DNA of 64,000 nt, taken from assembly GCA_963800975.1 (NCBI GenBank), contig CAWDDB010000002.1, positions 62,001-126,000 of the forward strand. The letters run 5' to 3'. The stretch comes from JALYGY01 sp963800975. Its GTDB lineage: Bacteria; Actinomycetota; Rubrobacteria; Rubrobacterales; Rubrobacteraceae. Both the position numbers and the translations under genes were made by a program. Each line of letters opens with the position of its first letter. The stretch's first letter is position 1. Shown in pieces: positions 60,331 through 64,000 of this stretch. The notes under the pieces were generated by a model. That model had not been told where the DNA came from. It saw only the letters and a program-made list of their open reading frames with translations, and did not search any database.

Positions 60331-62592
60331 ATGAGCGAGGGACGCGCGAGGGCGCGGTTGCGGATCACGGGCATGACGTGCGCCGCCTGTTCTAGCCGGG
60401 TCGAGAAGGCGCTCGCGCAGACGGACGGCGTGTTCGCGGCCGGGGTGAACCTCGCGACCTCGAAGGCGGCTGTGGAGTACGACCCTTCCCTGGTCAGCGT
60501 CGAGACGTTGGGGAAGGCCGTCGAGGGCGCCGGCTACGCGGTCGATGGTGACGAGGCCTCGGGGGTGGAGTCCGCGGAAGGGTACCGGGCGCTGCTCGCC
60601 GACTTCCTTATCGCGGCGGGGTTAACGGCCCTCATACTGGCCTTCAGTTTGCCGTTCATGCTTGGCTTCGAGCCGCCGGTCTCGATGGCGTGGCTGAACC
60701 TCGCGCTGCTCGCGCTCGCGACGCCGGTGCAGTTCTGGGCCGGGCGGAGGTTCTACCGCGGGGCGTGGGGGGCGCTCGGGCACGGCGGAACCGACATGAA
60801 CACGCTGGTCGTGGTCGGGACCAGCGCCGCCTACCTCTACAGCGCCGTGGCCGCCCTGGCGCCGCAGCTATTCGCCGGACGGGCCGACGTCTACTTCGAC
60901 ACTTCTTCGCTCATCATCACGCTGGTGCTGCTCGGGCGGTTGCTGGAGGCGCGGGCCCGGGGACGAACCAGCGAGGCCCTGGAGCGGCTGGCGGGGCTCG
61001 GGGCCAAGACGGCGCGCGTCCTCCGGGGCGGCGAGGAGCTGGATCTCCCGGTGGATGACGTCGCCGTCGGGGACGTCGTCGTGGTCCGGCCTGGCGAGAA
61101 GGTGCCGGTCGACGGCCGGATACTGGCGGGCGAGTCGGCCGTGGACGAGGCCATGATCACGGGCGAGTCTATGCCCGTATTCAAGGGGCCGGGCGACGAG
61201 GTGATCGGGGCGACGATGAACACCTCGGGATCGTTCCGCTACGAGGCCACGAAGGTCGGCGAGGGTAGCACCCTGCGGCGGATAATGGAGATGGTCGAGG
61301 AGGCGCAGGGGTCGAAGGCCCCGATACAGCGCCTGGCTGACAGGATCAGCGGCGTCTTTGTACCCGTGGTGATGTCGGTTGCGACCATAACGTTCGCGGT
61401 CTGGCTGCTCTTCGGGCCCGAGCCGGCGTTCACGTTCGCGCTTCTCAATTTCGTGGCGGTCCTGATCATCGCCTGCCCCTGCGCGATGGGGCTCGCGACG
61501 CCTACCTCCATCATGGTCGGCACCGGCAAGGCGGCGGAATCCGGCATCCTGATCAAGGGCGGCGAGACCCTCGAGGCGGCCCACAAGCTCACCACGGTGG
61601 TGCTTGACAAGACAGGCACCCTCACCAGGGGCGTGCCCGCAGTTACCGAGGTGATCTCCACCAACGGCCTCACCCAGAAGGAACTCCTGCGCCTCTCCGC
61701 CTCGGCGGAGCGCGGCAGCGAGCATCCCCTGGGCGAGGCCATCGTGAGGGCCGCGAAGGAGCGGGGCCTCGAGCTGGCCGAGGCGGAGGGCTTCCGCGCC
61801 ACGAGCGGCGGGGGCGTAGCGGCCAGCGTGGAAGGCCGCGCCGTCCTAGTCGGGAGCGGCGCGTTTCTGGCCGAGTCCGGGGCGAGCGAGAACGGGCTCG
61901 CCCCGCGGGGTGAGTATCTCGCGCGAGACGGCAAGACCCCCGTGTTCGTCGCCGTCGACGGGGAGCCCGCCGGGGTCCTCGCCGTGGCCGACGCGGTCAG
62001 GGAGGAGTCGCGCGAGGCGGTCGAGCGTCTACGCGAGCTGGGGCTGGAGGTGGCCATGATCACGGGCGACGATCCCCGCACGGCCAGCGCAGTAGCGCGC
62101 GAGCTCGGGATAGAGAGGGTGATGGCGGGCGTGCACCCGCGGGACAAGGCTGCCGAGGTAGAGCGGCTGCAAGAGCGGGGCGAGCGGGTGGCGATGGTTG
62201 GGGACGGCGTCAACGACGCGCCGGCCCTGGCGCAGGCCGACGTCGGCGTCTCCATAGGCGCCGGCTCCGACGTGGCGGTCGAGGCTTCGGACCTCACCCT
62301 GATCTCGGGCGACGTGCGCGGCGTGGCCCGCGCCATTGAGTTGTCGAAGGCGACGGTGAGGAACATAAAGCAGAACCTGTTCTGGGCCTTCGCGTACAAC
62401 GTCGCGCTCATCCCGGTCGCCGCGGGAATCCTTTACCCGCTCTTCGCCGGGGGCACGGTGCCCGAGGTCCTGAATCCCTTCCTCGGGGAGTACGGCTTCC
62501 TCAACCCCGTGCTCGCGGCGGCGGCGATGGCGCTCTCCAGCGTGAGCGTGGTGAGCAACGCACTCAGGTTGCGCGGTCTAAAAGTCGGCTAG
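60331..62592 (+). CDS. copA: Copper-exporting P1B-type ATPase
   Basis: CopA pumps Cu+ out of the cytoplasm. The 753-residue protein has one N-terminal heavy-metal domain (GMTCAACSSRVEKAL, Cys-x2-Cys near residue 17) and membrane helices from about residue 90. The actuator motif is MITGESMPV, the Cys-Pro-Cys metal site is IIACPCAMGLATP near residue 382, and the phosphorylated Asp is in DKTGTLTRG near residue 426. The hinge is MVGDGVNDAPALAQADVG. CPC marks copper or silver specificity. It is followed by a CsoR-type repressor gene. Confidence 0.95.
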   Translation: MSEGRARARLRITGMTCAACSSRVEKALAQTDGVFAAGVNLATSKAAVEYDPSLVSVETLGKAVEGAGYAVDGDEASGVESAEGYRALLADFLIAAGLTALILAFSLPFMLGFEPPVSMAWLNLALLALATPVQFWAGRRFYRGAWGALGHGGTDMNTLVVVGTSAAYLYSAVAALAPQLFAGRADVYFDTSSLIITLVLLGRLLEARARGRTSEALERLAGLGAKTARVLRGGEELDLPVDDVAVGDVVVVRPGEKVPVDGRILAGESAVDEAMITGESMPVFKGPGDEVIGATMNTSGSFRYEATKVGEGSTLRRIMEMVEEAQGSKAPIQRLADRISGVFVPVVMSVATITFAVWLLFGPEPAFTFALLNFVAVLIIACPCAMGLATPTSIMVGTGKAAESGILIKGGETLEAAHKLTTVVLDKTGTLTRGVPAVTEVISTNGLTQKELLRLSASAERGSEHPLGEAIVRAAKERGLELAEAEGFRATSGGGVAASVEGRAVLVGSGAFLAESGASENGLAPRGEYLARDGKTPVFVAVDGEPAGVLAVADAVREESREAVERLRELGLEVAMITGDDPRTASAVARELGIERVMAGVHPRDKAAEVERLQERGERVAMVGDGVNDAPALAQADVGVSIGAGSDVAVEASDLTLISGDVRGVARAIELSKATVRNIKQNLFWAFAYNVALIPVAAGILYPLFAGGTVPEVLNPFLGEYGFLNPVLAAAAMALSSVSVVSNALRLRGLKVG

Positions 62593-62607
62593 GGAAAGGC
62601 ACGGGAG

Positions 62608-62934
62608 TTGGACGCGACGCGGGACGACCAGCAGGTAACGTCGGAGACGGCCCACGGCTACATCAAAGCCAGGGACAAGGAGCTGCTCCAGAACCGGCTA
62701 AGGAGGATCGAGGGCCAGGTACGGGGCGTGCAGCGCATGGTGGGTGAGGAGGCCTATTGTGTCGACGTCCTCACCCAGATCGCCAGCGTCGTCTCGGCGC
62801 TGGAGAAGGTTGGCACCATCCTGCTCAAGGACCACGTCGAGCACTGCGTCAGGGAGTCCATCGAACATGGCGACGACGCGGACGCGAAGATTCGGGAGCT
62901 GACCGCCGCCGTCGAACGCTTTCTGAGGGTCTAG
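62608..62934 (+). CDS. csoR: CsoR-type copper-sensing repressor
   Basis: The 108-residue all-helical protein starts at TTG 62608, 15 bases after copA. It has the family core LQNRLRRIEGQVRGVQRMVGEEAYCVDVLTQI and KDHVEHCVRESIEHG. The Cu(I) ligands Cys-His-Cys are visible in AYC, DHVEH and HC. On binding Cu+ it releases DNA and derepresses the copA promoter. The N-terminal extension of about 25 residues is longer than in some homologues. Confidence 0.9.
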   Translation: MDATRDDQQVTSETAHGYIKARDKELLQNRLRRIEGQVRGVQRMVGEEAYCVDVLTQIASVVSALEKVGTILLKDHVEHCVRESIEHGDDADAKIRELTAAVERFLRV

Positions 62935-62938
62935 GGCG

Positions 62939-64000
62939 GTGGCGGCTCTCACCAGCAAGCTGCCCTCCGGCCCGAAAGGACGCCCGGTCATCGGCAACAT
63001 GCTCGACTACTCGCGGGACCCTCTGGGTTACCTGACGCGTTGCTCGCGCGAGTACGGCGACGTCGTGAAACTGCGGTTCCCCGGCACGCTCGCGTACCTG
63101 ATCTCGCACCCGGATCACGTCGAGCAGGTGCTCGTCAAGAACAACCGCAACTTCATCAAGGACCGCTACACCCGCATGCAGTTGAGCGTCCTCGGCAACG
63201 GGCTCCTGGTCAACGACGGAGACTTCTGGCGCCGCCAGCGACGGCTGGCCCAGCCCGCCTTCCACCGCCGCCGCGTGGAGGCCTACGGCGAGACGATGGT
63301 GGCCTACACCGAACGGCTGCTGCAAGATTGGCAGGACGGCGAGTTCCGCGACGTCCACAGGGAGATGATGCGCCTGACGCTCGAGATCGTCGCCAAGACG
63401 TTGCTCGACGCGGACATAGCCCGCGAGGCCGAGGGCGTCGGGGACGCGCTTGGCAGGATCATGGACTACTTCTCGGACCAGGGCAGCGGCTCGTTCCTCC
63501 GGCTTCTCCCCGAGAGCGTGCCTACCCCGGCCAACCTGCGCTACCGCCGCGCGGTCGGGCAGCTGGACGGGCTCATCTACTCCATCATCGAGGAGCGCCG
63601 GCGTAGCGGCGAGGACACGGGCGACCTCCTTTCCATGCTGCTTCACGCCGAGGACGAAGACGGCAACCGCATGGATCCCGAACAGCTCAGGGACGAGGTG
63701 ATGACCGTCGTCCTCGCGGGCCACGAGACCACCGCCATAGCCCTGTCCTGGACCTTCTATCTGCTCGGCCAGAACCCGGAGACGGAGGCGAAGCTCTCGT
63801 CCGAGCTGCGGGATGTCCTCGACGGAAGGGCACCGGCCGTCGGCGATCTCCCCCGGCTGCGTTACGCCGACGCGGTGATAAGAGAGTCCATGCGCCTCTA
63901 CCCGCCGGCCTGGGCCGTCGGCCGGGAGGCCATCGGGGATTGCGAGGTCGGGGGCTACCACGTTCCCAGGAAGACCCAGATGTTCATCAGCCAGTACGTG
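62939..64000 (+). CDS. Cytochrome P450, cut by the right edge
   Basis: The frame from GTG 62939 stays open to the end of the window, 354 codons. It reads PSGPKGRPVIGNMLDYSRDPLGYLTRCSREYGDVVKLRFPG at the N-terminus and FIKDRYTRMQLSVLGNGLLVNDGDFWRRQRRLAQPAFH in the C-helix region. The I-helix is VVLAGHETTAIALSWTFYLLGQNP with the oxygen-activating Thr, and the K-helix ESMRLYPPAWAVGREA has the Glu-x2-Arg motif. The heme-ligand Cys lies beyond the edge. The style is that of soluble CYP102/CYP4-like fatty-acid or alkane hydroxylases. It begins five bases after csoR. Confidence 0.9.
   Translation, partial: MAALTSKLPSGPKGRPVIGNMLDYSRDPLGYLTRCSREYGDVVKLRFPGTLAYLISHPDHVEQVLVKNNRNFIKDRYTRMQLSVLGNGLLVNDGDFWRRQRRLAQPAFHRRRVEAYGETMVAYTERLLQDWQDGEFRDVHREMMRLTLEIVAKTLLDADIAREAEGVGDALGRIMDYFSDQGSGSFLRLLPESVPTPANLRYRRAVGQLDGLIYSIIEERRRSGEDTGDLLSMLLHAEDEDGNRMDPEQLRDEVMTVVLAGHETTAIALSWTFYLLGQNPETEAKLSSELRDVLDGRAPAVGDLPRLRYADAVIRESMRLYPPAWAVGREAIGDCEVGGYHVPRKTQMFISQYV

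Overview
The window is high-GC DNA with the habits of an Actinomycetota genome. It has frequent GTG and TTG starts, AGGAGG-type ribosome binding sites and several apparently leaderless genes. It also carries an F420-type LLM flavin oxidoreductase, an LCP-family cell-wall protein, an LPxTG-like anchor and an actinobacterial-style formate dehydrogenase. A Rubrobacter-like lineage is my best guess, but it rests on gene content alone. I recognised no rRNA, tRNA, CRISPR array, transposase or phage gene.

Layout, left to right. 0-5 kb: a membrane protein, a methyltransferase, an epimerase with a frameshift, and clpP divergent from a small XRE regulator. 5-12 kb: an LPxTG-like surface protein, a complete BMP-type nucleoside ABC importer operon, a 59-residue gene and a divergent S-adenosylhomocysteinase-like protein. 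12-21 kb: a DUF2225 protein, LCP protein, allene-oxide-cyclase-like secreted protein, two frameshifted genes, a DASS carboxylate/sulfate transporter and a PhoD-like phosphatase. Three copies of a composite palindromic repeat (about 1.4, 13.3 and 20.8 kb) sit between these genes. 21.6-26.5 kb: a tight minus-strand operon with DUF1326, CcdA-like and CtaG-like (copper/cytochrome-type) proteins, histidinol dehydrogenase and an SQR-like flavoprotein. 26.6-28 kb: an isolated lower-GC SAF-domain oxidoreductase.

28-45 kb is a C1/small-acid oxidation region. It holds a five-gene membrane formate dehydrogenase operon whose catalytic subunit contains selenocysteine, a glutathione-independent formaldehyde dehydrogenase, a secreted cupredoxin fused to a Cys/His-rich repeat region, FdhD, an OFA-family oxalate/formate-type transporter with a tiny partner protein, a second selenocysteine formate dehydrogenase, and a DUF485/ActP-type acetate symporter pair. 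Both UGA codons are followed 12 nt later by a 6-bp hairpin with the same GGUCU loop, so Sec decoding is well supported. Formaldehyde would pass to formate and CO2, with FdhD sulfurating the molybdenum or tungsten cofactor and quinone reduction through the NrfD subunit.

45-64 kb: OsmC, a TetR-hydrolase pair with a clear promoter/operator, isochorismatase-like and EamA proteins, a lipoprotein, and a MocR regulator divergent from a cupin-GST-DUF1272-SIS operon. After these come a hydrolase/NAD(P)-binding/metallophosphoesterase series, an F420-type oxidoreductase, the copper exporter copA with a CsoR repressor, and a cytochrome P450 cut by the right edge.

Single-base frameshifts are unusually common and clustered (about 15.7-16.1, 34.8-35.3, 38.4-38.6, 41.2-43.8 and 56.9-57.1 kb), while long neighbours are intact. 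Either the assembly has local indel errors or these genes are decaying. Several entries are therefore given as frameshifted genes spanning more than one frame.
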